Assembly (NCBI GenBank): GCA_031272075.1
Contig: JAISUK010000009.1
Location: 1-64,000 of the forward strand
DNA from: Dysgonamonadaceae bacterium
GTDB taxonomy: Bacteria > Bacteroidota > Bacteroidia > Bacteroidales > Azobacteroidaceae
Length of the DNA stretch: 64,000 nucleotides
Direction of reading: 5' to 3'
In this document: piece by piece, positions 16,609 through 26,926 of the stretch
Layout: the number at the start of each line of letters is the position of its first letter
Numbering within the stretch: position 1 is the stretch's first letter
Position numbers and translations under genes: made by a program
The notes under the pieces: generated by a model
The model's database searches: none
The model's input: only the letters and a program-made list of their open reading frames with translations
What the model was told of the DNA's origin: nothing

Positions 16609-19605
16609 ATGAGAAAAATCAGATTTGTGATATTGTTACTCTTGTTGAGTTGCGTTTATGCGATACCTGCTGCGGCTCAAAAGATCGAAGTAAAAGGGAC
16701 GGTTACCGATACGGATAATGATCCGCTGATCGGAGTAACCGTAGGAATCAAAGGGACTTCAACCGGCACTGTCACGGATGTAGACGGCTATTTCAAGCTG
16801 GATGTCCCCGATAAGCATGTTGTATTGACATTTTCTTATATCGGTTATAAACCGGTAGAAATCAAATTAGACGGTAAAACGTTTATCTCATTGAAAATGG
16901 AAACATCCGCAGTGGAACTCGAAGACGTTGTCGTGATCGGCTACGGCACAGTGCGGAAAAAAGACTTGACGGGAGCCGTTTCCAGCGTCGGAGAATCGGT
17001 TATAAGCAATAAAGCCGGACGCAGTTTAGGCCAGGCGATGCAGGGACGTATGGCAGGCGTGTATGTGGTTGACAATGGCGGCGCCGATGGTGGCGCCACG
17101 TACCGCATCCGAGGCATCGGCACGGTGAACAACAGCGACCCGCTGATTGTGGTCGACGGCGTGCCTTCGGGCATCTCGCCAAACCCCGAAGACGTGGCTT
17201 CAATCGACGTCTTGAAAGATGCTTCCGCTACCGCCATCTACGGTTCGCAAGGCGCGAACGGCGTCATACTGATCACCACCAAAAAAGGCAACGGTGATGG
17301 AAAAATCAACTTCAAAGCGAGCTACGGAATTGCGCAGGCCGCGAATATTCCGCAGTTCCTGGATGCTTCGGGCTATGCGGCGCTGAGCAACCAGATGCTG
17401 TCGGAAGCAGGGTTGAGCACCAATCCCGAATGGGCGAATCCCGCCAGTCTGGGGAAAGGCACTGACTGGATCAATCTGATGTTCCGCGACGCTCCCTCGC
17501 AAAGCTATACGCTCAGTTATTCGGGAGGCAACGAAAAATCGGACTATTATGTTTCCGGCGGACTTGTCCGTCGCGACAATACTGTCGTTAGTTCCGACTA
17601 CCAGCGAATCACGCTGCAATTCAACGGGAATCATCAAGTGAAGCCGTGGGTAAAATTCGGACATCATGTCTCATTCGCTACCAACCGCTACAGAAGTGGA
17701 AATTACAGCCTGCTGGATGTGTTTCGCTCTTTGCCCACGCAGCGTGTTTACGACGACGAAGGCAATTACGACGGACCTTCCGGCAATGCCGAATGGTATG
17801 GCACCCGTCGCAACCAGTATGCTACGGCAATGCTCGACAAAAACCTCTACGACGGCTATCAACTCGGAGTCACCGCTTTTGCGGAGTTTTCCATCCTCAA
17901 GGGGTTGAAATTCAAGAGCCTCGGCAATGCGAAATTAAACTGGGCGCGGACTTCCAATTTTACGCAGAAATACGCGTATAAACCGACCGAAGTGCCGGAA
18001 AGTTCGATTTACAAAAATGCAGATTATGGTTATTCCTACCTATGGGACAACTATTTCACTTTCGAGAAGACTTTCGGACAAGTGCATTACATCAATGTGA
18101 TGGGCGGATCGAGCCTCGAATGGAGCAATAGCGAATGGTTCAGCGGCACTGCAAAAGACTTCTTGAAAGACGAAGTGCATCAGGTGGACAATGCCAAAAC
18201 CATTGTCGGGTTTGGCGGCAATGTCAGCGACTGGGCGATCGCCTCCTTCATGGCGCGCGTAAACTACACTTACAACGATCGCTACCTGTTTACCGCCACC
18301 ATCCGCGAAGATGGTTCGTCACGTTTCGGACCACGTCATCGCTGGGGAACTTTCCCTTCCTTCGCTGCAGCCTGGCGCCTGAGTGAAGAAGATTTCTACA
18401 ATCGCGAATCCTTCCTCTCGGACATCAAAATCCGCGCAGGATACGGCGTCACCGGTCAACAGAATATCGGAAATTATTCTTTCTCAACCGGCTACGATAC
18501 CGGAGTCTACACTTTCAACGACAATGTGGTCAGTTCTCTGGTGGTATCACGGATGCCCAATCCGAATGTGCATTGGGAAGAAGTGCACCAGACCAACCTC
18601 GGCGCCGACCTCGGTTTTCTGAAAAACCGCCTCAGGCTCACCCTCGATGTCTACGATAAAAATACACAAGACATGCTGGTAGCCATGCAGGTACCGGTGT
18701 CGTCGGGCTACAACGACGAAGCGCCCCCCAGCATCAATGCCGGAAAAGTCAATAACAAAGGCCTGGAAATCAGCGTAAGCGCAGACATTCTGAAGAGCAG
18801 CGACCTGCATTGGACTACCGATTTCAACATCTCGTTCAACAAAAATAAAATCGTTAGTTTGAATGACAGCATCCCTTCGCTCTGGGGGAGTGTGGAAATG
18901 TCGGGCAATACCCGTATCAATGCCGAAGGTCATCCCATCGGCAGTTTCTACGGTCATGTCGCCGACGGACTTTTCCAGACCGCTTCGGAAGTGAACAACT
19001 GGGCGGTACAGGTAGTGGGAACCAACAGCACAAACGGCACCGCGCCGGGCGATTTGCGTTTTCTCGACCTTGACAACAATGGCGTGATCGACGACAACGA
19101 CCGTACTTTCATCGGCAATCCGTTTCCCATTTTTACTTATGCTTTCGGCAATACGCTGACATGGAACAATTTCGACGTTTCATTGTTCCTGCAAGGAATC
19201 TACGGCAATAAAGTCTACAATGCCAACCGCATCTACCTGGAAGCGATGTCGGCGGCGCAAAACCAATATGCTACCGTACTCGACCGTTGGTCGGGCGAAG
19301 GGACTTCCAACGTCATGCCGCGCGCCGTGCTAGGCGACCCGAACAAGAACAACCGCAGTTCGACACGTTTTATCGAAAGTGGATCCTACCTGCGCATCAA
19401 AGACCTGACATTGGGTTATACGCTGCCGAAGAAACTTACAAGGAAAGCGGCGATCGATAACCTGCGGATCTATTTCACCGGCAAAAACTTGCTGACGTTA
19501 ACCAATTATTCGGGCTTTGATCCCGAAATGGGGCTTGGAGGCTTCGACCTCGGCATCAATCCGCCTACGCGGATGTATAACGTTGGCATTGATATCACAT
19601 TTTAA
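16609..19605 (+). CDS. SusC/RagA family TonB-dependent outer-membrane transporter
   Basis: 998 residues. Signal peptide (ILLLLLSCVYAIPAAAQ), a carboxypeptidase-D regulatory-like domain (VKGTVTDTDNDPLIGVTVGI), the SusC box LEDVVVIGYGTVRKKDLTG, a plug with the typical IYGSQGANGVILITTKKG, then a 22-strand barrel ending in an aromatic residue (VGIDITF). It imports oligosaccharides bound by the SusD partner, powered by TonB. It is the first gene of a five-gene run: SusD 12 bp downstream, then SusE/F-like, GH66 and GH31. Together with the dextranase this suggests isomalto-oligosaccharide import; specificity is inferred from neighbours only. There is no N-terminal STN domain, so regulation is not of the ECF/FecR type. 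Confidence 0.95.
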   Translation: MRKIRFVILLLLLSCVYAIPAAAQKIEVKGTVTDTDNDPLIGVTVGIKGTSTGTVTDVDGYFKLDVPDKHVVLTFSYIGYKPVEIKLDGKTFISLKMETSAVELEDVVVIGYGTVRKKDLTGAVSSVGESVISNKAGRSLGQAMQGRMAGVYVVDNGGADGGATYRIRGIGTVNNSDPLIVVDGVPSGISPNPEDVASIDVLKDASATAIYGSQGANGVILITTKKGNGDGKINFKASYGIAQAANIPQFLDASGYAALSNQMLSEAGLSTNPEWANPASLGKGTDWINLMFRDAPSQSYTLSYSGGNEKSDYYVSGGLVRRDNTVVSSDYQRITLQFNGNHQVKPWVKFGHHVSFATNRYRSGNYSLLDVFRSLPTQRVYDDEGNYDGPSGNAEWYGTRRNQYATAMLDKNLYDGYQLGVTAFAEFSILKGLKFKSLGNAKLNWARTSNFTQKYAYKPTEVPESSIYKNADYGYSYLWDNYFTFEKTFGQVHYINVMGGSSLEWSNSEWFSGTAKDFLKDEVHQVDNAKTIVGFGGNVSDWAIASFMARVNYTYNDRYLFTATIREDGSSRFGPRHRWGTFPSFAAAWRLSEEDFYNRESFLSDIKIRAGYGVTGQQNIGNYSFSTGYDTGVYTFNDNVVSSLVVSRMPNPNVHWEEVHQTNLGADLGFLKNRLRLTLDVYDKNTQDMLVAMQVPVSSGYNDEAPPSINAGKVNNKGLEISVSADILKSSDLHWTTDFNISFNKNKIVSLNDSIPSLWGSVEMSGNTRINAEGHPIGSFYGHVADGLFQTASEVNNWAVQVVGTNSTNGTAPGDLRFLDLDNNGVIDDNDRTFIGNPFPIFTYAFGNTLTWNNFDVSLFLQGIYGNKVYNANRIYLEAMSAAQNQYATVLDRWSGEGTSNVMPRAVLGDPNKNNRSSTRFIESGSYLRIKDLTLGYTLPKKLTRKAAIDNLRIYFTGKNLLTLTNYSGFDPEMGLGGFDLGINPPTRMYNVGIDITF

Positions 19606-19617
19606 ATCTACTGTAAT

Positions 19618-21111
19618 ATGAGAAAAATAGTATATTTCATCGTTTCGGCCTTGCTTCTTCTGACAACAGCAACTTCCTGCGAAGACTTCCTGGATAAAAG
19701 GCCACAAGATATGATCGGTTCCGATACGGAACTGAATGAAACCGACGCCGAGGCGTTGATCAATTCCGCTTACCAGCCGCTACAATGGGCAAAACTCTAC
19801 AATATGCGGATGTGGACTACCGACGTGATTGCCAATGACAGCGAGGCGGGAGGCGACATGAGTAGTGCTACCGACGGCATCGAGACCAAAGATTTGGCTT
19901 CGTTTATCGCCACTTCCGCCAATGCCGGTTCGCTGGATTTATGGCGAGGCCCCAATCCGGGCATCCTACGCTGCAATGTCGTGCTGGAAAGGGTTAGCGA
20001 AATGGAAAATATCGACGAGGCGCTCAAAAACCGCATCCTCGGCGAAGCGTATTTCCTTCGCGCGCATTATTATTTTATCATGGTGCGTATCTTCGGAGAT
20101 ATTCCCATGCGTACCGTTCCGGTGGTGGCTGGCGACGAGTTGAAAATCGCCCGCACTCCGAAAGCCGAAGTTTACGAACAATTGATTTCCGACTGCAAAA
20201 AAGCAATTGAGCTGTTGCCTGCAAAAAGCAGCTATTCATCGCTAGACCTGGGACGCGCTTGCAAAGAAGCCGCCATCGCTATGCTGGCCAAAATCTACAT
20301 CACGCTTGGCGAAAAATACGACGAAGTGGTTAGCCTCTGCTCGCAAATCGAATCGATGGGTTACGACCTCAGTTCGATGCGTTATGAAGACAATTTCGGT
20401 GCCGCCCGTGTGAAAAACGGACCGGAATCACTGTTTGAAGTCCAATATACCGGCGATCCGAAATACGACTTCTGGGGAAACGACAATCAATCGTCGTGGC
20501 TGAGCACCTTCCAAGGCCCGCGCAATTCCAACTGGGTTGGCGGCTCCTGGGGCTGGCATCACGTGAAACAGGAATTTGTAGACCAATACGAAGAAGGTGA
20601 TCTGCGCAAGGACGTGACGATCCTCTACAAAGGATGTCCGCAGTTCGACGGCTACGACTACGACCCTTCCTGGTCGTCTACAGGATACAACGTGCGCAAA
20701 TTCCTTGTATCGAAATCCATTTCTCCGGATTACAATACCAATCCCGCGAACTTCGTCGTCTATCGCTTTGCCGACGTGCTACTGATGAAAGCCGAAGCGC
20801 TGAACGAACTCGGACAGGTTACCGAAGCACAAGTGCCGCTCAACAAGGTTCGTGCACGCGCAGGACTCCCTGCCGTAACGACCTCCGACAAAGCCACGAT
20901 GAAGGAAAAGATCATCCACGAACGCCGGATGGAACTGGCTTTCGAAGGACATCGCTGGTTCGACCTCATCCACATCGACAATGGCGATTATGCAGTAAGT
21001 TTTTTCCACTCAATCGGTAAAACCAATGCCACCAAAGAACGTTTGCTCTGGCCGGTTCCGCAGGAAGAAATCGACGACAACCCGTTGATCACGCAAAATC
21101 CGGGTTACTGA
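19618..21111 (+). CDS. SusD/RagB family glycan-binding lipoprotein
   Basis: 497 residues. Lipoprotein signal with the lipobox Cys in TATSCEDFLDK, the usual SusD start of the mature chain. TPR-like helices and the family C-terminal pattern ERRMELAFEGHRWFDLIH are present. It forms the lid of the SusC transporter at the cell surface. Directly follows susC in the operon. Confidence 0.95.
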   Translation: MRKIVYFIVSALLLLTTATSCEDFLDKRPQDMIGSDTELNETDAEALINSAYQPLQWAKLYNMRMWTTDVIANDSEAGGDMSSATDGIETKDLASFIATSANAGSLDLWRGPNPGILRCNVVLERVSEMENIDEALKNRILGEAYFLRAHYYFIMVRIFGDIPMRTVPVVAGDELKIARTPKAEVYEQLISDCKKAIELLPAKSSYSSLDLGRACKEAAIAMLAKIYITLGEKYDEVVSLCSQIESMGYDLSSMRYEDNFGAARVKNGPESLFEVQYTGDPKYDFWGNDNQSSWLSTFQGPRNSNWVGGSWGWHHVKQEFVDQYEEGDLRKDVTILYKGCPQFDGYDYDPSWSSTGYNVRKFLVSKSISPDYNTNPANFVVYRFADVLLMKAEALNELGQVTEAQVPLNKVRARAGLPAVTTSDKATMKEKIIHERRMELAFEGHRWFDLIHIDNGDYAVSFFHSIGKTNATKERLLWPVPQEEIDDNPLITQNPGY

Positions 21112-21159
21112 TTGCAACTGAGAATAGAGAGTTAAATATTCATTATTAGTAAAATAGAT

Positions 21160-22641
21160 ATGCAAAAATATATTGGTTATTTTTTAGCTGTTGTGGCGGG
21201 GATATGCTTTTCTACTGCCTGCAACAACGATGAGATTGAATATAATAAAGGAGAAGAAGCGCTCGCGTTTTCGGTCGATAACACCAATATCACCCTCGAC
21301 GCGCATTTCCCAAATCAAGACGCCTTGACTTTCCAATGGACTTCAGGCACCAACGGCGGCACCAATTCCGCAATCAGCTACATGTTGCAAATCGACAGGC
21401 AGGGCAATGGCTTCAACAACGGCGTATCGCTCGATTTGGGAAGACGTGTTTACAGTCATAAATATACCCATTCGCAACTCAACAACCTGTTGCTGGATGA
21501 GTTTGGAGTCACTCCCGGCAGTTCCATCAATCTGGAAACCCGCATCATTGCATTTGTCGCAAACGAAAACGCCAGCGACCAGGCTTCCGAAGCATTGACG
21601 ATCACTGCGCGATCCTATAAACCGGTATCTTCTACATTGTATTTGATAGGCGACGCTACGCCCGGCGGATGGAGCCTCGACAATGCCACCCAACTCAATC
21701 CGGTGAGCAACAGTCCGGGATCATTCGTAATTTCCGTTGATTTACGCCCGGGCAATTTCAAATTCGTGACTACCCGAAACGACTTTTTGCCGTCGTACAA
21801 CCGAGATGCCACTGCGGCCGAACCGAAACTCATTTACCGCGACGGTGACAACCAGCCCGATGAACAGTTCGGCATCGAGAAAGCAGGACGTTACCGCATT
21901 GCAGTGAATCTGCTCGACTTGACAATCAACATTGAAGAACAAACAGTCGTAGGACCCAAATACAGCAAAATGTACCTCGTCGGCGACTTCACCGGTTGGG
22001 GATTCTGGGAAATGCGGCAAGACGCTTTCAACCCGTTCATCTTCCGCTACGGCGCTGTACTCAACGGCGGCGGCGACCGCGATTTCAAATTCGGTACCGC
22101 TTCGGGCAGTTGGGACAATATGCTTCATCCGACCATCCCAAATGCGCCGATCACGCATACCAACGCCATGTTTGACGACAGCGGCGATTACAAATGGGTG
22201 CTATCGACTGCTCAGAACAATAAGCCCTACAAAATTGCCATCGACATCACCGAAGGCGCCGAACGGATGTATATGACCGAATATACGCCTTACACCACTT
22301 TGTATGTCATCGGCGATGCTTCGCCCATCGGCTGGAGTCTGAACGACCGCGAGCAAACCCGCATGACGAAGGGAGCGGACGATTTCACCTATACTTGGAC
22401 GGGCACGCTCAAAACCGGCGAAATCAAGTTCAAATGCGCTGACGACAGCAGTTGGGACAACGACGAAAATCATCCCTGGTACATGGCGCCGGAAGAAAAC
22501 CTGCCGGTAGTTCCCAATACCGACATGGTTTTGACACCGAGTTTCCGCGCCGCAGGCGACCGCAAATGGATCGTCCAGGAAGCAGGTACTTATACGATTA
22601 CAATCAACCAGCTTACGGAAACCATTAAATTTGCCAAATGA
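21160..22641 (+). CDS. SusE/SusF-like surface glycan-binding lipoprotein
   Basis: 493 residues. Lipobox Cys in FSTACNNDEIEY. An N-terminal SusE-type Ig-like domain (about residues 25-155) is followed by three similar beta-sandwich modules starting STLYLIGDATPGGWSLDN, SKMYLVGDFTGWGFWE and TTLYVIGDASPIGWSLND. These resemble the starch-binding modules of SusE/SusF, with aromatic residues that could stack on glucose. It overlaps GH66 by 4 bp (ATGA). Role: binds alpha-glucan at the surface without cutting it. Confidence 0.88.
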   Translation: MQKYIGYFLAVVAGICFSTACNNDEIEYNKGEEALAFSVDNTNITLDAHFPNQDALTFQWTSGTNGGTNSAISYMLQIDRQGNGFNNGVSLDLGRRVYSHKYTHSQLNNLLLDEFGVTPGSSINLETRIIAFVANENASDQASEALTITARSYKPVSSTLYLIGDATPGGWSLDNATQLNPVSNSPGSFVISVDLRPGNFKFVTTRNDFLPSYNRDATAAEPKLIYRDGDNQPDEQFGIEKAGRYRIAVNLLDLTINIEEQTVVGPKYSKMYLVGDFTGWGFWEMRQDAFNPFIFRYGAVLNGGGDRDFKFGTASGSWDNMLHPTIPNAPITHTNAMFDDSGDYKWVLSTAQNNKPYKIAIDITEGAERMYMTEYTPYTTLYVIGDASPIGWSLNDREQTRMTKGADDFTYTWTGTLKTGEIKFKCADDSSWDNDENHPWYMAPEENLPVVPNTDMVLTPSFRAAGDRKWIVQEAGTYTITINQLTETIKFAK

Positions 22642-24386
22642 TGAGATTGACCGGAATCATCGCATTGTGCTGCCTGTCGACAGCGTTGTTCTTCTCCTGC
22701 AAAGACGACGACGACGATAACGAAAAAAAAGTGGACAAGATCATTGTCTCCATCGAATTGGCTACCGACAAGGCGCGTTATGCACCCGGCGATGAAGTGG
22801 TGTTTACCCTCGAACAGACACCTCCCGTCGGCAGTATTGCGAGATATCTTTATCTGGGAACCATCGTTGCTGAAGAGCCTGTCGCCGGAAAATCCTGGCG
22901 ATGGACTCCTCCGGCAACGGATTTTCGCGGATACCTGGTCGAAGTATCCGCCGTCGCCGACGGCGAAGAAAAAACCTTCGCTTCCACAGCCGTGGATGTT
23001 TCAAGCGACTGGACAAAATTCCCGCGATACGGGTTCCTGTCGACCTACAATGCCATGCCTGCTTCAGAGATCGAATCGGTGATCGAAAACCTCAACAGAC
23101 ATCACATCAACGGTTTGCAGTTCTACGACTGGCTGCTCGACCATCACAAGCCGCTTCCCGGAACTGTCGCTGCGCCGCTCAGTTCGTGGACGGATCTGAT
23201 CGGCCGACAGAATACCAAACAAACTTCCGACGCCTACCTCGTTGCCGCAAAAAACCGAAATATGGCGCGAATGTGGTACGACCTGTGCTACGGCGCTTTG
23301 AATAATGCCGCCGCCGATGGCGTGGAAGAAAGCTGGTATCTATTCAAAAACACCACCCATACTTCCAAAGACTCGCACGCATTGAGCGCACCGTTCAGAA
23401 GCAGCATCTACCTGGTGGATCCGGCTAACGACGATTGGCTCAACTATTTCTCACGTCAGGTAAGCGATGTCTATGCCGTTTATGACTTCGACGGATTTCA
23501 TATCGATCAACTGGGCAATCGAGGCACTTTGTATGACTACAGCGGCAAACAAGTGAACCTGCCCGAAGGCTTTGCGAAGTTTATCCGACGCATGCACACG
23601 GATTTCCCTGAGAAAAAACATGCTTTCAATGCCGTATCGGGTTACGGACAAGAAGCCATCGCCAATGCAGGCATCAGTTTTATTTACAGCGAAATATGGA
23701 ATGATACCCCCAACTATGCCGACTTGAAAACGATTGTCGACAGATATAAAGGCTACAACAGCAGTCAGAATATCGTGCTTGCGGCTTACATGAATTACAA
23801 TAAAAGTAGCGCAAAAGGCACTTTCAACACACCGGGTGTAGTCATGACCGACGCGCTGATATTCGCGCTGGGAGCATCGCACATTGAACTCGGCGAACAT
23901 ATCCTCGGCAACGAATATTTCCCGAATGACAATCTTCAGCCGGACAAATCGCTGTCTGCGGCGTTGATACGCTACTATGACTTTCTGGTGGCCTATCAGA
24001 ACCTGCTGCGCGACGGAGGCGAATTTAACTCCTTGCCGGTAAGCTCCGGAAACATCGGTACGCCCGTAGTTTCATGGCCTCCGGAAATCGGAAAAATAAC
24101 CGCTCTGACGAAAAAGGCAGGCAACTCGCAGGTGATTCATCTTTTTAACTTCCTGAATGCCGCACATCTGAAGTGGTGTGATACGGACGGAACGCAACCG
24201 GAGCCGCGTCTACAAAAAGCGTTGAGTGTGCAAATCGTCACTTCCACACCGGTCAAAAAAGTATGGGCGGCAACCCCCGACAGCGAAGGGAAGATGTACG
24301 AAGAATTGACTTTTTCTCAGTCGGCCAACACCCTGACAGTCACTGTCCCGGCGTTGAAATATTGGACAATGCTGGTTTTGGAATGA
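22638..24386 (+). CDS. GH66 dextranase (endo-alpha-1,6-glucanase), lipoprotein
   Basis: 582 residues with a lipobox Cys at about residue 17 (LFFSCKDDD), so probably outer-membrane attached. An N-terminal beta domain is followed by the GH66 barrel: PRYGFLSTYNAMPASEIE, HHINGLQFYDWLLDHHKP. The likely nucleophile Asp is in FDGFHIDQLG (about residue 285) and the acid/base Glu in IYSEIWND (about 351), matching the Asp/Glu pair of characterised GH66 dextranases. The C-terminal beta domain ends ALKYWTMLVLE. Cycloisomaltooligosaccharide glucanotransferases share the family but usually carry a CBM35 insertion, which is not evident here, so hydrolysis is favoured. It overlaps the SusE/F gene and precedes GH31. 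Confidence 0.9.
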   Translation: MMRLTGIIALCCLSTALFFSCKDDDDDNEKKVDKIIVSIELATDKARYAPGDEVVFTLEQTPPVGSIARYLYLGTIVAEEPVAGKSWRWTPPATDFRGYLVEVSAVADGEEKTFASTAVDVSSDWTKFPRYGFLSTYNAMPASEIESVIENLNRHHINGLQFYDWLLDHHKPLPGTVAAPLSSWTDLIGRQNTKQTSDAYLVAAKNRNMARMWYDLCYGALNNAAADGVEESWYLFKNTTHTSKDSHALSAPFRSSIYLVDPANDDWLNYFSRQVSDVYAVYDFDGFHIDQLGNRGTLYDYSGKQVNLPEGFAKFIRRMHTDFPEKKHAFNAVSGYGQEAIANAGISFIYSEIWNDTPNYADLKTIVDRYKGYNSSQNIVLAAYMNYNKSSAKGTFNTPGVVMTDALIFALGASHIELGEHILGNEYFPNDNLQPDKSLSAALIRYYDFLVAYQNLLRDGGEFNSLPVSSGNIGTPVVSWPPEIGKITALTKKAGNSQVIHLFNFLNAAHLKWCDTDGTQPEPRLQKALSVQIVTSTPVKKVWAATPDSEGKMYEELTFSQSANTLTVTVPALKYWTMLVLE

Positions 24387-24442
24387 ATGGCCGCTACACA
24401 CAACTCCGCATCCCAACATAAATAAAAATAATATATTGACTT

Positions 24443-26926
24443 ATGAAACGACTAAATATATTGCTGTCCACACTACTGTTATGCGTGTCGGCAGGCTTGT
24501 ACTCAAACGAATGTGTCTCGTTTTCGCAGAAAGACAACAGTGTGATTTTCAATAACAATGACGGCTCGAAGTTGGCATTGACCTTTTGTAGCCCGTCGAT
24601 GATGAAAGTCTGGTTCTCGCCGGACGGGACATTTTCGCGAAACAATGAATCTTTCGCGGTTGTCAATGAACTATTGCAATCATTCGCCGTCAATGTCAAC
24701 GAACAACCTTCCTGTTACGAGATTTTCACCGGCGAACTGCGCGTCAGGGTGAACAAAAATCCACTTCAACTGCAATGCTTTGACAAATGGCAAAAGCTCG
24801 TCTTCAGCGATTTTGAGGACAAAGGCCATGTTGCAGATGCCAAAGCGGTCAAGGCGTACAAACTGCTGCGAAAAGACGAGGCATTTTTTGGCTTGGGAGA
24901 GAAAACCGGCAGCCTGAACCGGCGCGGCAAAGAATACAAAATGTGGAATAGCGATCGCCCCTGCTACAGTGTGACGGAAGACCCGCTGTATAAGAGCATT
25001 CCCTTTTTCCTCAGCAGCTACCGCTATGGCATTTTTTTGGACAACACCTATAAAACTGTATTCAAATTTGGCTCGGAATCAGATAATTACTACTCGTTTG
25101 AAGCGCCCGACGGGGCGTTTGTCTATTATTTTATTTTCGGGAAAGACTACAAAGAAATCCTGCAACAATACATCCGATTGACCGGACAGCCGGTGATGCC
25201 TCCGAAATGGGCATTGGGATTTGCCCAGTGCCGGGGGCTCTACACCAAAGAAAAACAGGCGCTGGAGATCGCAGCAGAGTTTCGGAAACGCCGGATCCCC
25301 TGCGACATCATTTACCAGGACATCGGCTGGGTGGAAGGACTTCAGTCGTTCGACTGGCGTCAAAATAATTATACGAATCCGAAAGCCATGACGGACTCGC
25401 TCGGCAAACAAGGGTTCAAAATGATTATCTCGCAAGACCCGGTAGTCTCCCAATCCACCGAAGCACAATGGAAAGAAGCCGACAAAGCGGGATATTTTGT
25501 GAAAGACAGTCGCACCGGCAAGTCGTACGACATGCCGTGGCCATGGGGCGGCAATTGCGGTGTGGTGGATTTTACGCTGCCTGAAGTGGCCGACTGGTGG
25601 GGTGCACTGCAACAAAAGCCGTTGGACGACGGGGTGCGCGGGTTCTGGACAGACATGGGCGAACCGGCCTGGAGCAACGAAGAAGACGCCGACCGACTGA
25701 ATATGCAACACCACCTCGGCTCGCATGCGGAAATCCACAATGTTTACGGATTGACATGGGATCAAATCGTTACCGAACAGTTTGAGAAACGGAATCCCAA
25801 CCGACGGCTTTTCCAAATGACCCGCGCGGCATTTGCAGGACTGCAACGCTATACTTTCGCATGGACAGGCGACAGCGGCAACGGCAACGATGTGCTTTCC
25901 GGTTGGGAACAGCTGGAAAACCAGGTCGTAATCGGCATCTCGGCGGGACTGGGCGGAATCCCTTTCTTCACTACGGACATCTCCGGCTATTGCGGCGACA
26001 TCACAGACTACCCTGCCACCGCGGAACTCTACACCCGCTGGATGCAGTTCGGCGTGTTTAATCCCCTCAGCCGTGCACACCACGAAGGCAATAATGCTGT
26101 AGAACCCTGGATGTTCGGCAGCGAAACGGAAAGAATTTGCAAAACAGCCATCGAATTGAAATACACATTGTTCCCCTACCTTTATTCGTATGCCCGCAAA
26201 GCTTACGACACCGGTTTGCCGATTCTTAGAGGCTTGTTTTTAGAATATCCGAATGACGGACAGGCGGTGAAAACAGAAAACCAGTTTCTTTTCGGAAGGG
26301 AACTGCTGGTGGCGCCGGTACTGAAAAAAGGCGAACGGGTGAAATCAGTCTACCTGCCGGAAGGAGAATGGATTGATTTCAATGATCAACTGACCACATA
26401 TCACGGAGGGCAAACGATTGCTTACCAAGCGCCGCTAGACGTCATCCCGATTTTCGTAAAAAAGGGATCGGTCATCCCTCAAATGCCTGTCATGCAATAT
26501 ATTCACGAAAAGAAAGACTACCCGTTGATTATAGCGATCTTCCCTGCCGCCGAAGGAGAGAAAGCCGAGTTTGAAATTTACGAAGACGATGGAGAAAGTC
26601 TCGATTATAAAAATGGACAGTGCGCGAAAACCGCCATTTCGTGCCTGACGGAGCCGTCGACATATACCACCGTTGTCCGCGTGGACGATCATCTTTACAA
26701 ACCATCTGATCATCGGAACTTCATCCTGGAATATCATCTCGATTCCTGTCCTAAAAAGGTATTAGTCAACCACAAAGCGGTAAAGAAAGTCAATAACGCC
26801 ACCCTGACCCAAATCCGAGAATCGAACTTCCAATCTACCGTCTGGTCTTGGGACGCGCATCAGCGTATCTGCCGGGTGAAAATTCCAGATACCAGAACGG
26901 GACTGGAGGTGAAGATGGAAATATGA
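24443..26926 (+). CDS. GH31 alpha-glucosidase
   Basis: 827 residues with a signal peptide (LLSTLLLCVSAGLYSNE). An N-terminal GH31 beta domain, then the barrel with the nucleophile Asp in GFWTDMGEPAW (about residue 401) and the acid/base Asp in FAWTGDSGNGND (about 475), then proximal and distal beta domains with a DUF5110-like end. As the last enzyme of the operon it would cut isomalto-oligosaccharides to glucose in the periplasm. The gene content and order (SusC, SusD, SusE-like, GH66, GH31) match the dextran PUL of Bacteroides thetaiotaomicron as I remember it. The start context (ATATTGACTTATGAAA) resembles the recurrent start motif. Confidence 0.93.
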   Translation: MKRLNILLSTLLLCVSAGLYSNECVSFSQKDNSVIFNNNDGSKLALTFCSPSMMKVWFSPDGTFSRNNESFAVVNELLQSFAVNVNEQPSCYEIFTGELRVRVNKNPLQLQCFDKWQKLVFSDFEDKGHVADAKAVKAYKLLRKDEAFFGLGEKTGSLNRRGKEYKMWNSDRPCYSVTEDPLYKSIPFFLSSYRYGIFLDNTYKTVFKFGSESDNYYSFEAPDGAFVYYFIFGKDYKEILQQYIRLTGQPVMPPKWALGFAQCRGLYTKEKQALEIAAEFRKRRIPCDIIYQDIGWVEGLQSFDWRQNNYTNPKAMTDSLGKQGFKMIISQDPVVSQSTEAQWKEADKAGYFVKDSRTGKSYDMPWPWGGNCGVVDFTLPEVADWWGALQQKPLDDGVRGFWTDMGEPAWSNEEDADRLNMQHHLGSHAEIHNVYGLTWDQIVTEQFEKRNPNRRLFQMTRAAFAGLQRYTFAWTGDSGNGNDVLSGWEQLENQVVIGISAGLGGIPFFTTDISGYCGDITDYPATAELYTRWMQFGVFNPLSRAHHEGNNAVEPWMFGSETERICKTAIELKYTLFPYLYSYARKAYDTGLPILRGLFLEYPNDGQAVKTENQFLFGRELLVAPVLKKGERVKSVYLPEGEWIDFNDQLTTYHGGQTIAYQAPLDVIPIFVKKGSVIPQMPVMQYIHEKKDYPLIIAIFPAAEGEKAEFEIYEDDGESLDYKNGQCAKTAISCLTEPSTYTTVVRVDDHLYKPSDHRNFILEYHLDSCPKKVLVNHKAVKKVNNATLTQIRESNFQSTVWSWDAHQRICRVKIPDTRTGLEVKMEI

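Noticed and set aside
25079-26083. 334-residue minus-strand ORF
   Set aside because: Antisense to GH31 with both catalytic Asp residues; no motif of its own.
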